A stretch of 64,000 nt of DNA from Pseudarthrobacter sp. GA104 (GTDB lineage Bacteria > Actinomycetota > Actinomycetes > Actinomycetales > Micrococcaceae). The notes under the pieces were generated by a model. The model did not search any database and had not been told where the DNA came from. It saw only the letters and a list, made by a program, of their open reading frames with translations. The stretch spans positions 4,092,001-4,156,000 of the forward strand of contig NZ_WOWL01000001.1 of assembly GCF_009741265.1 (NCBI RefSeq), in the 5' to 3' direction. Numbering within the stretch: the stretch's first letter is position 1; each line of letters starts with the position of its first letter. Shown here piece by piece: positions 50,687 to 59,020 of this stretch. A program made the position numbers and the translations under genes.

Positions 50687-50944
50687 ATGATGTGGTGGGA
50701 CGGGAACATGGGCGCCTGGGGCTACATCCTGATGGTGGTGAGCTTCATCCTCTTTTGGGGTGCAATCATCGTCGCCATCGTGGTTTTTGCCCGCTCGATG
50801 TCAGGCGGCAACCGCAGGGACGGCGGAGGCCACAGTCTCGGCAGTGCGGAGCAACTGCTGGCCGAGCGGTTTGCCCGCGGTGAAATAGACGAGACGGAAT
50901 ACTCGGCCCGCCTCTCCGCCCTCCGCCGCGCCCGCGGGGCCTGA
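50687..50944 (+). CDS. SHOCT-domain small membrane protein
   Basis: 85 residues from ATG 50687 (GAGG upstream; an in-frame ATG at 50633 sits in the predicted promoter). A single helix (about 8-32) follows a Trp/Gly-rich start. The C-terminal SHOCT motif LLAERFARGEIDETEYSARL is clear. SHOCT segments mediate oligomerisation in short membrane proteins. The CoA-ligase-like gene begins 36 bases later, probably in the same transcript. Confidence 0.85.
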   Translation: MMWWDGNMGAWGYILMVVSFILFWGAIIVAIVVFARSMSGGNRRDGGGHSLGSAEQLLAERFARGEIDETEYSARLSALRRARGA

Positions 50945-50980
50945 CGCGCCGCCGCGCCGGCTCTTCCAAGGCCGGATCGC

Positions 50981-52336
50981 ATGGATGTGCGGCTCATAGC
51001 CCGGGTGCTCGTTCTTCGGGCTGCCTTGAAGCGGCGGGACCGCTGGAGCCCTGTCCGGATTGCTGCCCACCAGGAATGTGCCCTGCAGAGACTGCGGACG
51101 GCCGCCTATGCCGGGTCTGAGTTCTACCGGCGCCGCCATGCAGGGCTCTACGGGGCTCCCCTTGCCCAGTTGCCGCCCGTGACCAAGGCCGACCTCATGG
51201 GCCACTTCGACGAGGTCCTTACTACGCGCGACCTGAGCCTGGCCGACCTGGAACAACGTCTCCGGACCCTCGCCGCCGAGGACGGTGATCCCGGCTTGCC
51301 GTGGAGGGGGCGCTGGTGGGCTGCGGCGACAGCCGGGACCGCCGGTCCACGCGGAACCTTCGTGTGGAGCCGGCCGGAATGGGCACATGTGCTGGCTTCC
51401 TATGCCCGCGCTAATGACTGGGCTGGAATAGCGGCCGGCCTCGGCCGGCCGCTTAAAATGGCGCTGGTAAGCTCGCGCGTCCCCACCCACCAGTCCGCCG
51501 TGGTTGGCGCTTCGCTGCGTTCGGGGCTTGTCCCCACGCTCCGGCTGGACGTGACCGCACCCATGCATGAAACAGTGGCGGCGCTGAACGGGTTCCAGCC
51601 CCGGGTCCTGGTGGGTTACGCTTCCGCGCTTTTGCCCCTGGCGGCCGAACAGCTGGCCGGGCGCCTGAAAATTTCGCCGCAGGCAGTGATGTCGGCCTCG
51701 GAGGTGCTCACCCCGCCCGCTGCCCGGGAATTGGAAAGGGCCTGGGGGAGTGCACCGTTCGATGTCTACGCCGCCACTGAGACGGCCGGCATCGCTTCAC
51801 CGTGCGTCTACCGGAACCGGCATGTCTACGAGGACCTGCTCATTGTCGAACCAGTGGACAAGGAGGGCGTCCCGGTACCGCCCGGGTCAACGGGCGCGAA
51901 GCTTTTGGTCACCGTCCTGTTCTCGCGGACTTTGCCGCTGATTCGCTATGAGCTGTCGGACAGCGTGACGTTGGGGCAGCGCGGATGCCCCTGTGGCCGC
52001 TCGTTCATCCGCATGGAGGATATCGAAGGCAGGTTGGAGGACGTGCTTGAGCTGCCAGGCAGGGCAGGCCTTGTCAGCGTCCACCCCATCGTGTTCCACC
52101 ACGTCCTGGACCAGGCAGCCGCCGCCGGCTGGCAGGTGGTCCAGGAACCCACGGGACTGCGGGTCCTCGTTGCAGGACTGACGGCGGGAAGCACAACAGC
52201 AGGCATCCAGGCTTCGGTGGCCGAAGCCCTCGCAGCAGCCGGCGTCGCGCGAACCCCGGTCTCTGTGTCCGTGGTGGACCAGCTGGAGCGGACACCGTTG
52301 GGCAAGGCGCCCTTCGTCCGCCGGCTCAGGCCGTGA
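50981..52336 (+). CDS. PaaK-like adenylate-forming enzyme (phenylacetate-CoA-ligase family)
   Basis: 451 residues. The AMP-binding signature is TAGTAGPRG (about 123-131), the adenine motif YAATETAG about 264-271, RYELSD about 323-328, IEGRLEDVLELPG begins the C-terminal domain, and the catalytic lysine is probably in RTPLGKAPF near the end. Family members activate aromatic acids with ATP and CoA, while CapK-like relatives act in polymer biosynthesis. No aromatic-degradation genes are present, so substrate is unknown. Its membership of the DevR-type regulon depends on read-through from the SHOCT gene. Confidence 0.85.
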   Translation: MDVRLIARVLVLRAALKRRDRWSPVRIAAHQECALQRLRTAAYAGSEFYRRRHAGLYGAPLAQLPPVTKADLMGHFDEVLTTRDLSLADLEQRLRTLAAEDGDPGLPWRGRWWAAATAGTAGPRGTFVWSRPEWAHVLASYARANDWAGIAAGLGRPLKMALVSSRVPTHQSAVVGASLRSGLVPTLRLDVTAPMHETVAALNGFQPRVLVGYASALLPLAAEQLAGRLKISPQAVMSASEVLTPPAARELERAWGSAPFDVYAATETAGIASPCVYRNRHVYEDLLIVEPVDKEGVPVPPGSTGAKLLVTVLFSRTLPLIRYELSDSVTLGQRGCPCGRSFIRMEDIEGRLEDVLELPGRAGLVSVHPIVFHHVLDQAAAAGWQVVQEPTGLRVLVAGLTAGSTTAGIQASVAEALAAAGVARTPVSVSVVDQLERTPLGKAPFVRRLRP

Positions 52337-52555
52337 GCCGTCGGAACGGACCTGGACGCTTCCGGTGAAATGTTCGGCAATGGTGTCCCTTACCGGACGT
52401 CGGCCAGCCAGCAGAACGGATCGGGGCTCCTGCGCTTATCGGGCCAAATGCAGGGGGAACTTCTGCTGCTTCCCCTAGTTGCAGCCAAACTACGCTAAAA
52501 TCATAAGCAGGCTGATGAATATCGGTTGGCAGGATCAATACTGAAGGAGTTTCAC

Positions 52556-52738
52556 ATGAACTTGGGAAGCATGATCAGGAATGCCGCTGGACGATTCTCC
52601 GGCAGGACCGGGACCGCCGGAACAACGCGCCGGACCGGACTGAATGCCACGGGCCGGGCACCTGGCACGACGGGCCCCGCAGGAGCCCGGACCGGTGGCG
52701 TGACCGGCAAAATCATGGGAATGCTCCGGCGGCGCTAA
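52556..52738 (+). CDS. Small basic Gly/Thr/Arg-rich protein (60 residues)
   Basis: Starts at ATG 52556 with a clear AAGGAG and ends just before a strong terminator, so it is a self-contained transcription unit. The sequence is almost free of acidic residues, with many Gly, Thr, Arg and Ala and hydrophobic ends (MNLGSMIRN, GKIMGMLRRR). It may bind nucleic acid or membranes. No family is recognised. The 219-base gap before it shows no clear box (only a poor match at 52441). Confidence 0.68.
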   Translation: MNLGSMIRNAAGRFSGRTGTAGTTRRTGLNATGRAPGTTGPAGARTGGVTGKIMGMLRRR

Positions 52739-52758
52739 GCCGACCCGGCAACCACAAA

Positions 52759-52792
52759 AGCAGGTCCCGGACTCCTCCGGAGCCTGCTTTTT
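52759..52792 (+). terminator. Rho-independent terminator
   Basis: A 13-bp stem with one mismatch (52759-52771 with 52776-52788, loop CTCC) followed by TTTTT, 20 bases after the small gene. Confidence 0.93.
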
Positions 52793-52805
52793 GGCACCCA
52801 CCGCC

Positions 52806-53837
52806 ATGCGCGACCTCACCATCCTCGGTACGGCCTCCCAGGTCCCCACCCGGACCAGGAACCACAACGGCTACCTGCTCCGCTGGGACGGGGAAGGTTT
52901 CCTCTTTGACCCGGGCGAGGGCACGCAGCGCCAAATGATCCACGCGGGGATCCCGGCGAGCCAGATAACCCGCATTTGCCTCACCCACGTCCATGGAGAC
53001 CATTGTTTTGGCCTGCCGGGGGTGTTGTCGCGGATGGCCCTGGACGGGGTGGCGCACCCTATCCATCTTCACTACCCGTTATCCGGGGAAGACGTGGTGC
53101 GCGCCCTCGTGTCTGTCAGTTCACCGGGAATCGACCTCAGGCTTCGCCCCCACGGCGGAAGCGGGACGGTGGCCGAAGGCCTTGACGTCCGGCCGCTGAA
53201 GCACCGCATTGAGACCTACGGCTACCGGCTGGTGGAACCGGACGGCCGCACGCTGCTGCCTGAACGCCTTGCCGCGGCAGGAATATCGGGCCCCGCGATC
53301 GGGCGCCTGCAGCATGAAGGCAGCCTTGCGGGCGTCCGCCTCGATGATGTCAGCATTCCGCGGCCCGGCCAGCGCTTCGCTTTCGTAATGGACACGGCGC
53401 CCTGCGAGGGCGCCGAGGAGCTGGCCGACGGCGTCGACCTCCTCGTTGCGGAGTCCACCTTCAGCGATGACGACGGCGGGCTGGCGCGCCAGTACCGTCA
53501 CCTCACCGCCGGGCAGGCAGGGGAACTGGCAGCGGGGGCAGCCGCCCGAACCCTCGTGCTGACGCACTTCTCCTCACGGTACGGCGAGGACGCCGCGCCG
53601 CTCGCGGTCCAGGCCAGGGCCCGTGCGGCGGATACTGACGTCATCGCCGCGCAGGACCTGCAACGCGTCCCCATGCCCCGGCGGCGCCGCTGGCCGGGGC
53701 ATGGCGTCACGGCACCGGAACGGTCCACTGCACCTGAACGGACCGCTCTGCCAGGCCATGCCATTCCTCGAGCCGGGGAGGTCACCGATGAGCTCATCAA
53801 CGGCCGGACAAGCGACGGCGATAGGGTTAACCCATGA
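52806..53837 (+). CDS. rnz: Ribonuclease Z (tRNA 3'-end processing) or close metallo-beta-lactamase relative
   Basis: 343 residues from ATG 52806. The zinc motif HVHGDH (His61, His63, Asp65, His66), the FDPGEGTQRQ block at 34-43 and the late VLTHFSSRY histidine match RNase Z, which cuts the 3' trailer from tRNA precursors. The C-terminus extends some 30 residues beyond the usual length and is rich in Arg, Pro and Thr. Its stop overlaps the SelO start (ATGA). The gene starts 14 bases beyond the preceding terminator, so its promoter must lie within or before it. Confidence 0.9.
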   Translation: MRDLTILGTASQVPTRTRNHNGYLLRWDGEGFLFDPGEGTQRQMIHAGIPASQITRICLTHVHGDHCFGLPGVLSRMALDGVAHPIHLHYPLSGEDVVRALVSVSSPGIDLRLRPHGGSGTVAEGLDVRPLKHRIETYGYRLVEPDGRTLLPERLAAAGISGPAIGRLQHEGSLAGVRLDDVSIPRPGQRFAFVMDTAPCEGAEELADGVDLLVAESTFSDDDGGLARQYRHLTAGQAGELAAGAAARTLVLTHFSSRYGEDAAPLAVQARARAADTDVIAAQDLQRVPMPRRRRWPGHGVTAPERSTAPERTALPGHAIPRAGEVTDELINGRTSDGDRVNP

Positions 53838-55309
53838 CTGCTGCAGCAGAATCAACTGTCGTCTTCGAGGGCCGCTTTGCCCGTGAACTGGCGGAGCTGG
53901 CCGTTCCGTGGCAGGCGGAGGAAGCGCCGGAGCCTGAACTCTTGGTCCTTAACGACGCGCTGGCGACCGAGCTGGGGCTGGCACCCGACTACCTGCGGAC
54001 GCCGGAAGGCGTGCGCCTCCTGCTGGGCAACTACCTCCCCCCGGGTGCGACCCCCGTAGCCCAGGCGTACGCCGGGCACCAGTTCGGTGGCTACTCACCG
54101 CTGCTCGGCGACGGCCGCGCGCTGCTGCTGGGCGAAATAGTTGCCGACGGCGGGCGCTTGCGGGATGTGCACCTGAAGGGTTCCGGCCGTACACCTTTCG
54201 CCCGCGCGGGCGACGGCCGGGCCGTCATCGGCCCGATGCTGCGGGAGTACCTTGTGAGCGAGGCCATGCACGCCCTGCACATTCCCACCACGCGGGCCCT
54301 GGCCGTCGTAGCCACCGGGCGGCCGGTGCGCCGGGACACGATGCTGCCGGGCGCCGTCCTGGCCCGTGTGGCCAGCAGCCACCTCCGCGTGGGCAGCTTC
54401 CAATACGCCCGGGCCACGGAGAACATGGACCTGCTGCGCCGGCTGGCGGACCACGCCATCAGCAGGCACTATCCGGCTGCAGCCCGGTCCGAACAGCCCT
54501 ACCTGGCGCTGTTTGAAGCAGTGGTCGCCGCCCAGGCGGAGCTCGTGGCCAAGTGGATGCTGGTGGGCTTCGTGCACGGGGTCATGAACACGGACAACAT
54601 GACCATCTCCGGGGAAACCATCGACTACGGGCCCTGCGCATTCATGGACGCGTTTGATCCCGCCGCCGTGTATAGCTCCATCGATGTAGGCGGCCGCTAT
54701 GCCTACGCGAACCAGCCCGTGGTAGCCGAGTGGAACCTGGCCCGGCTCGCTGAGGCCATGCTGCCGCTCTTCAACGAAGACCAGGAACAGGCTGTCGGCC
54801 CCGCGGTGGAGGCCCTAGGCACGTTCCGCGGCCGGTACAGTGATGCCTGGTTCGAGGGCATGAAGGCCAAGCTCGGCGTGCCTGCCGGCCCTGCGGCAGG
54901 CCCGGAACGTGACGAAGCCTCGGACCTTGTGGATGGCGTGATCGGCCTGCTGAAGGACGGACCCGTTGACTACACGCAATTCTTCCGGAACCTTGGACAG
55001 GCCGCCCGGGGCAACTCCAGGCCTGCCCGCGGCATGGTGCTGCACCTGGGGACTTTCGATGCCTGGGCCGGACGCTGGGCCGCGCTGAAGCCCGACGCCG
55101 AACTCATGGACAGCGTGAACCCCGCGTACATCCCCAGGAACCACCTGGTGGAGGAAGCACTGGCCGCTGCCACCGAGGGCGATCTTGACCCGTTTAACCG
55201 CCTCCTTGAGGTTGTCCGGTCCCCGTTCCAGGAGCGTCCGGGGCTGGAACGCTACACGGAAGGACCGCCGGAGGACTTCGGCAAATACCGGACCTTCTGC
55301 GGCACCTAG
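53834..55309 (+). CDS. selO: Protein adenylyltransferase SelO
   Basis: 491 residues of the pseudokinase-fold SelO (UPF0061/YdiU) family, which transfers AMP to proteins in redox control. The nucleotide loop KGSGRTPFAR, the catalytic HGVMNTDNM and GPCAFMD segments, and the C-terminal FCGT (a Cys where eukaryotic forms have Sec) are all present. It overlaps rnz by four bases and ends before a long bidirectional hairpin. Typical length is retained. Confidence 0.95.
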   Translation: MTAAAESTVVFEGRFARELAELAVPWQAEEAPEPELLVLNDALATELGLAPDYLRTPEGVRLLLGNYLPPGATPVAQAYAGHQFGGYSPLLGDGRALLLGEIVADGGRLRDVHLKGSGRTPFARAGDGRAVIGPMLREYLVSEAMHALHIPTTRALAVVATGRPVRRDTMLPGAVLARVASSHLRVGSFQYARATENMDLLRRLADHAISRHYPAAARSEQPYLALFEAVVAAQAELVAKWMLVGFVHGVMNTDNMTISGETIDYGPCAFMDAFDPAAVYSSIDVGGRYAYANQPVVAEWNLARLAEAMLPLFNEDQEQAVGPAVEALGTFRGRYSDAWFEGMKAKLGVPAGPAAGPERDEASDLVDGVIGLLKDGPVDYTQFFRNLGQAARGNSRPARGMVLHLGTFDAWAGRWAALKPDAELMDSVNPAYIPRNHLVEEALAAATEGDLDPFNRLLEVVRSPFQERPGLERYTEGPPEDFGKYRTFCGT

Positions 55310-55357
55310 CCGTAATTCCAGCGGAGCCAAGGGAGCCCCAAGGACCCTTAAGAACGT

Positions 55358-55398
55358 GGAAGGGGCGGCAGCCGGTAAACCCGGCTGCCGCCCCTTCC
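55358..55398. terminator. Strong bidirectional hairpin between convergent selO and NlpC/P60 genes
   Basis: A perfect 18-bp stem (55358-55375 with 55381-55398, five-base loop). No long T run on either side, but its stability and place between convergent genes support transcription stop. Confidence 0.75.
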
Positions 55399-55456
55399 AG
55401 CCCCTTCCACAGGGTGGGACTGCCCCGCTGCGAGCGGACTGCCCCGTCGCCGTTGG

Positions 55457-56290
55457 TTACGCTACGCGGACGAAGGAAGCGCCGCTCAGCCAGCTGATGG
55501 AGTGGACTTCGGTGCTGTAACCGTTCACGCCGCCGCTGACAACCTGGCCGTCGCCGGCGTAAACGCCCACGTGGCCGGCCGTGATCACGAGGTCACCGGG
55601 AGCGGGGGAACCCACAACAGTGCCGTACTGGAAGAACTGGGCGGGAGCCAGGTCGCCGACGCTCAGGCCAACGGAACGCAGGGCGTTCTCCACCATCGCG
55701 GTGCAGTCCTGGCCGACGCCCACCTGGCTGTAAGCCGAGGCGAGAATTGCTGCTCCGGTGCCCGTGCCGGTGCTGGCAGAGGCGTAGGACAGGTTCATCC
55801 CCGTGTTCGCCGGTGCCGTGGCAGCGGCGGTCTGGACGGGTGCCGGGGCGGGTGCGGCGGCCGGAGCTGCCGGGGCGTAGCCTGCACCCGGGATCTGGAT
55901 CTGGTCGCCGGGGTAGATAACCGCGGAGATTGAAAGCCCGTTGGCTGCCAGGACATCGCCCAGGGCCACGCCGTAAGCGGCCGAGATGGCGCCAAGCGTG
56001 TCGCCGGATACAACCGTATGGACGGTTCCGGCCGCGGCGGCGGGGGCTGCAACTGCTGCTGCCGGGGCGGCGGAGGCCTGGATGTTAGTGGTCTCAGTGG
56101 TGTCCGGACCTGTCACACCGGCGTGCGCCGGGGCTCCGACGCCGAAGGCAATGCCGGATGCGGCTGCGACGGCGAGCGCCGGACGGCCCAGGGTCCTGGC
56201 TTGGGACTTGGCCGAAACAGCCAGTCCTTCCAGGATGATGGAGCGGGCCGGAGTTGCGCGATGACGGGCGGTGGTGGAAATTTTTGACAC
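55457..56290 (-). CDS. Secreted LysM and NlpC/P60 cell-wall peptidase
   Basis: 277 residues. A long signal region ends near 57 (APAHAG). One LysM domain (90-133, with VVSGDTLG and YPGDQIQIP) binds peptidoglycan. An Ala/Pro linker leads to an NlpC/P60-type peptidase with nucleophile Cys196 in QDCTAMVE and His240 in GHVGVY. It should cleave peptidoglycan peptide bonds during growth or resuscitation. A long leader with a c-di-AMP riboswitch precedes it, the classical arrangement for wall hydrolases of actinobacteria. Confidence 0.93.
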   Translation of the reverse strand: MSKISTTARHRATPARSIILEGLAVSAKSQARTLGRPALAVAAASGIAFGVGAPAHAGVTGPDTTETTNIQASAAPAAAVAAPAAAAGTVHTVVSGDTLGAISAAYGVALGDVLAANGLSISAVIYPGDQIQIPGAGYAPAAPAAAPAPAPVQTAAATAPANTGMNLSYASASTGTGTGAAILASAYSQVGVGQDCTAMVENALRSVGLSVGDLAPAQFFQYGTVVGSPAPGDLVITAGHVGVYAGDGQVVSGGVNGYSTEVHSISWLSGASFVRVA

Positions 56291-56310
56291 AGTTGATCGC
56301 CTCTCCCATG

Positions 56311-56481
56311 CCTGCGGGGTGAGCTGTCGGGTTCGGGCTGGAGATACCCGGCCGGGAGCAACTCCGAAAGGAACGGAGGCGCCAGCGACTTAACCCCAAG
56401 GCCTCTTGAGAGGCCGTGGAAACTTGGTTCCCCCGTCCCTGCCAGCTGGATAGCGATGGTTCCCGGTTCAGCGGCAGGGCT
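56311..56481 (-). ncRNA. ydaO-yuaA (c-di-AMP) riboswitch
   Basis: Read on the minus strand, the leader holds the class hallmarks in order: GCTGAACCGGGAACC (56481 side), GGGGGAACC, a GGCCTC/GAGGCC hairpin with TTGGGGTTAAG, CCGGCCGGGTATCTCC, and CCCGAACCCGACAGCT with CACCCCGCAGGC at the gene-proximal end. The distance to the ATG is about 20 bases. C-di-AMP binding would normally turn the wall-hydrolase gene off. Boundaries are approximate; the 443-base stretch 56291-56733 without genes holds this element, its promoter and the upstream region of the next gene. Confidence 0.9.
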
Positions 56482-56525
56482 CGGCAAGCTGAGGGGAATG
56501 TCCCGTCTGGGAGGGACACCTTAAG

Positions 56526-56555
56526 ACCATAACCCGCCCCGGCGCCGATTGTCAC
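56526..56555 (-). promoter_or_regulatory. Promoter of the riboswitch transcript
   Basis: GTGACA (56555-56550) and TATGGT (56531-56526) at 18-bp spacing on the minus strand, 45 bases before the riboswitch core. Confidence 0.55.
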
Positions 56556-56733
56556 GTTTGGGTAACATGCGAGGTTCTCCTCTCGGTTTATGCAAACGAA
56601 TCGACTCTGGGTCGCGGGCACTGCGCGCACGCTCAGGCTTTCACCGTGGAAAGTCGATGGCTTGTCTCTGCTGTATAACGATGCAGGCCCCTCATCCTTG
56701 AAGTGAAGGTTGAAGCCGGTAAGCTTCCGAACT

Positions 56734-58074
56734 ATGTCCCGTTCCGTTCTAAATGCCCGGCACCGCCTGCCCGGGATACTGCTGGCCGCCGCCCTCGCCG
56801 GCAGCGTTTGGCTGACTCCGGCCGGCGCGGCCGAGGGCGTTCCGCCTGGTGGCTACCCCTCGTGGGAGGACGTGGAGCGGGCCAAGCTGACCGAGGCCGG
56901 CACGGAAAAAGAGATCGGTATGATCGCAGGCCTGTTGGACGGGCTGCAGGCGCAGTCGGAGGCCTTGGGCAACGCGGCGGTGGCGTCAGCCGCTGAGTCT
57001 GCAGCGGCTGATGCCGCGTTGGCAGCATCCACTGCCCGAGTGGAGTCGCTGGCGGAACAGGCCGGGACCGCCAAAGCCGAACTCATCCGCCACAGGAAGG
57101 ACATCGGAGCCCTGGCCGCCCAGTCCTACAAAACGGGCGGTACGAACATGGGGTTCTTCGTGGCCCTGGATGCGATCGGGAACAACAATGTCCACGGGCT
57201 CAACGTGGTGCATCTGGTGGGCGGCAAAACGGCGGGCCTTGTGGACAAGGCAGCAGCCGCGGGGAAAGTCACGGCTTCACTGGCCGATCAGGAGAAAGCC
57301 GCCCGGGCCGAGCGTGAACGGCTGTCCGGCGAGGCGGCGGAAAAGCTTGCGGCGGCCCGATCGGCCCAGGAAGCCATGGCACGCCAGCTTACGGAAGAAC
57401 AGCAGCGCAGCCGGGAGCTGACCGAGCAGTTGGCGTCCCTGAAGGGCACGACGGCGGCGGTTGAGGGTGAATTCCGGCGTGGACAGGCGGCTCTGGCCGC
57501 TTATGAAGCAGCGCAGGAGGCGAAAAGGGCCGCGGCCGGGGAAGAGGCACGACGACGGGCTGCCGCAGCCGCCGCGGCGGCAAAGGCGCAGCCATCTGCT
57601 GCTCCCGCCCCCGTGCGTCCGGCTCCTGCCGATCCGGCACCTGAAAATCCTCCGGCCGGCAACCCTGCGCCGGCGGATCCTGCTCCGCCTGTCCCCGCTC
57701 CGGCGCCTGCCGCGCCGCCCAGCCCGCCCGCCGTCGTAATTCCCTCTGCTCCTGCGGGTGCGGTCAACGATCCTGCCGGTGCCAAAAGCTACGCCTCGGG
57801 GAGGCTGGGGGCCTATGGCTGGGGATCGGACCAGTTCCTCTGCCTTGCCCGGCTTTGGACCAAGGAATCGAACTGGCTGACAACGGCCACCAACCCGTAC
57901 TCCGGTGCCTACGGCATCCCGCAGGCGCTGCCGCCGGGCAAGTATTCCAGCGCCGGCAGCGATTGGCTGACCAATTACCGGACACAGATCGAGTGGGGCC
58001 TTGGATATATCCGCGAACGGTACGGTTCCCCCTGCTCGGCGTGGAACCACTCCGTGGCCAGGAATTGGTACTGA
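56734..58074 (+). CDS. Secreted coiled-coil protein with lytic-transglycosylase-like C-terminal domain
   Basis: 446 residues from ATG 56734 (a TTG eight codons upstream is possible; neither has a good ribosome site). Signal peptide 1-32 ends at GAAE. A long Ala/Glu/Arg coiled coil (about 40-275) resembles NlpC/P60-associated hydrolase partners. A Pro/Ala linker follows (about 285-345), then a 90-residue lytic-transglycosylase-like domain with catalytic-type Glu in WTKESNW and the motif YGIPQALPPGKY. It should cleave glycan strands in the wall. It is divergent from the LysM-NlpC/P60 gene. Confidence 0.88.
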   Translation: MSRSVLNARHRLPGILLAAALAGSVWLTPAGAAEGVPPGGYPSWEDVERAKLTEAGTEKEIGMIAGLLDGLQAQSEALGNAAVASAAESAAADAALAASTARVESLAEQAGTAKAELIRHRKDIGALAAQSYKTGGTNMGFFVALDAIGNNNVHGLNVVHLVGGKTAGLVDKAAAAGKVTASLADQEKAARAERERLSGEAAEKLAAARSAQEAMARQLTEEQQRSRELTEQLASLKGTTAAVEGEFRRGQAALAAYEAAQEAKRAAAGEEARRRAAAAAAAAKAQPSAAPAPVRPAPADPAPENPPAGNPAPADPAPPVPAPAPAAPPSPPAVVIPSAPAGAVNDPAGAKSYASGRLGAYGWGSDQFLCLARLWTKESNWLTTATNPYSGAYGIPQALPPGKYSSAGSDWLTNYRTQIEWGLGYIRERYGSPCSAWNHSVARNWY

Positions 58075-58094
58075 CACCGCGCTAGGCTTTTCCC

Positions 58095-58454
58095 ATGCCT
58101 GATTTCGAAAGATTCCGCGTCCTCCTCGAGGAGGAGCGGAAGCGGAAGGTGGCACTGCTCCCGGCGCTCCGCGCCGACATTGCCTCGGCAAACTCTGCGC
58201 GCCAGGATTCGAACGTCGACGACGAACACGATCCCGAGGGTTCCACCATTGCCTTCGAGCTGTCCCAGGCAGCTGCCCTGCTGCAGCAAAGCACCGCCGG
58301 CCTTGACCAGGTGGAGGCCGCCCTGGCCCGGATCGCCGCCGGCACGTACGGCATCTGTGCGGTTTGTGCAGAACCTATCGCGGAGGGAAGGCTGGAGGCC
58401 AGGCCGTGGACACCGTTCTGCATCCGGCACGCAGCCGCGGGACGTGGCCGATGA
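58095..58454 (+). CDS. TraR/DksA-type zinc-finger protein
   Basis: 119 residues: N-terminal coiled coil (about 1-80), then a zinc ribbon with Cys88, Cys91, Cys109 and His112 (the last Cys replaced by His). The DksA-like tip acidic pair may lie in DDEHDPEG (42-49). Such proteins bind RNA polymerase and modulate stringent promoters. Its stop overlaps the start of the AlkD-like gene. Confidence 0.9.
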   Translation: MPDFERFRVLLEEERKRKVALLPALRADIASANSARQDSNVDDEHDPEGSTIAFELSQAAALLQQSTAGLDQVEAALARIAAGTYGICAVCAEPIAEGRLEARPWTPFCIRHAAAGRGR

Positions 58455-59020
58455 ACGGCGGGACCGACTGTGTGGCGGCCGCCGCGGCGTTCATCGACCG
58501 CACCCTGCAGAATGAAGGCGCCTGGTACCGGGCGGACGACGTCGAGTCCCGGCTGGGCGGGGCGCTGTCCTCCTACGGCTCTTCGGTGGGCGCCGTCCGG
58601 GGAACGGTCCGGGACGCCCTGCGGAAGTTCAAGGAGCTGGACCACGATGCCGTGCTCCAGCTGGCGTCCCGGCTGTGGGGCCAGCCGAAACCTGGCAGCA
58701 GGCCGGTTTTTGAGCGCCGCCTGGCCGCCGTGGTGCTCCTGCAGTCAAGGGCCGGCCTCCTGCTGCACTCCGACCTGACCCGGATCGAGGGCTTCCTTCG
58801 TTCCGCGGAAAGCCCCGAGTTGGTGGACCCCCTGCTGTCCGACGTAGTGTTGCCGCTATTGGCTGGACTGGCAGGACGCGACCGGCAGCGCGCAGGTGTG
58901 GTCCTTGCCAGGTGGAGCCAGGACCCGGACGGGCGGCTGCGCAGGGCTGCGGCCTGCATTGGGCAGCAGTCCGGCACTGAGGCCCCCCACAAAGGAGACA
59001 GCTATGAACGATCCCTATGA
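58451..59020 (+). CDS. AlkD-like DNA alkylation repair (HEAT-repeat) protein
   Basis: 189 residues from ATG 58451 (ATGA overlap with the DksA-like stop). HEAT-like helices typical of AlkD glycosylases: GAVRGTVRDALRKF, FERRLAAVVLLQSR, LVDPLLSDVVLPLLA and VLARWSQDPDGRLRRAA. Known relatives remove N-alkylated purines. The family's central Asp/Trp catalytic cleft residues are not all evident, so activity is uncertain. It overlaps the next gene by 17 bases. Confidence 0.82.
   Translation: MNGGTDCVAAAAAFIDRTLQNEGAWYRADDVESRLGGALSSYGSSVGAVRGTVRDALRKFKELDHDAVLQLASRLWGQPKPGSRPVFERRLAAVVLLQSRAGLLLHSDLTRIEGFLRSAESPELVDPLLSDVVLPLLAGLAGRDRQRAGVVLARWSQDPDGRLRRAAACIGQQSGTEAPHKGDSYERSL

Noticed and set aside
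12700..52336. Horizontally acquired genomic island
   Set aside because: No integrase, tRNA end, flanking repeats or visible change in base composition; the cluster looks like stable chromosomal organisation.
52441..52454. Possible box GGGCCAAATGCAGG before the small basic gene
   Set aside because: Only the left half matches, and the distance to the gene (over 100 bases) does not fit the pattern.
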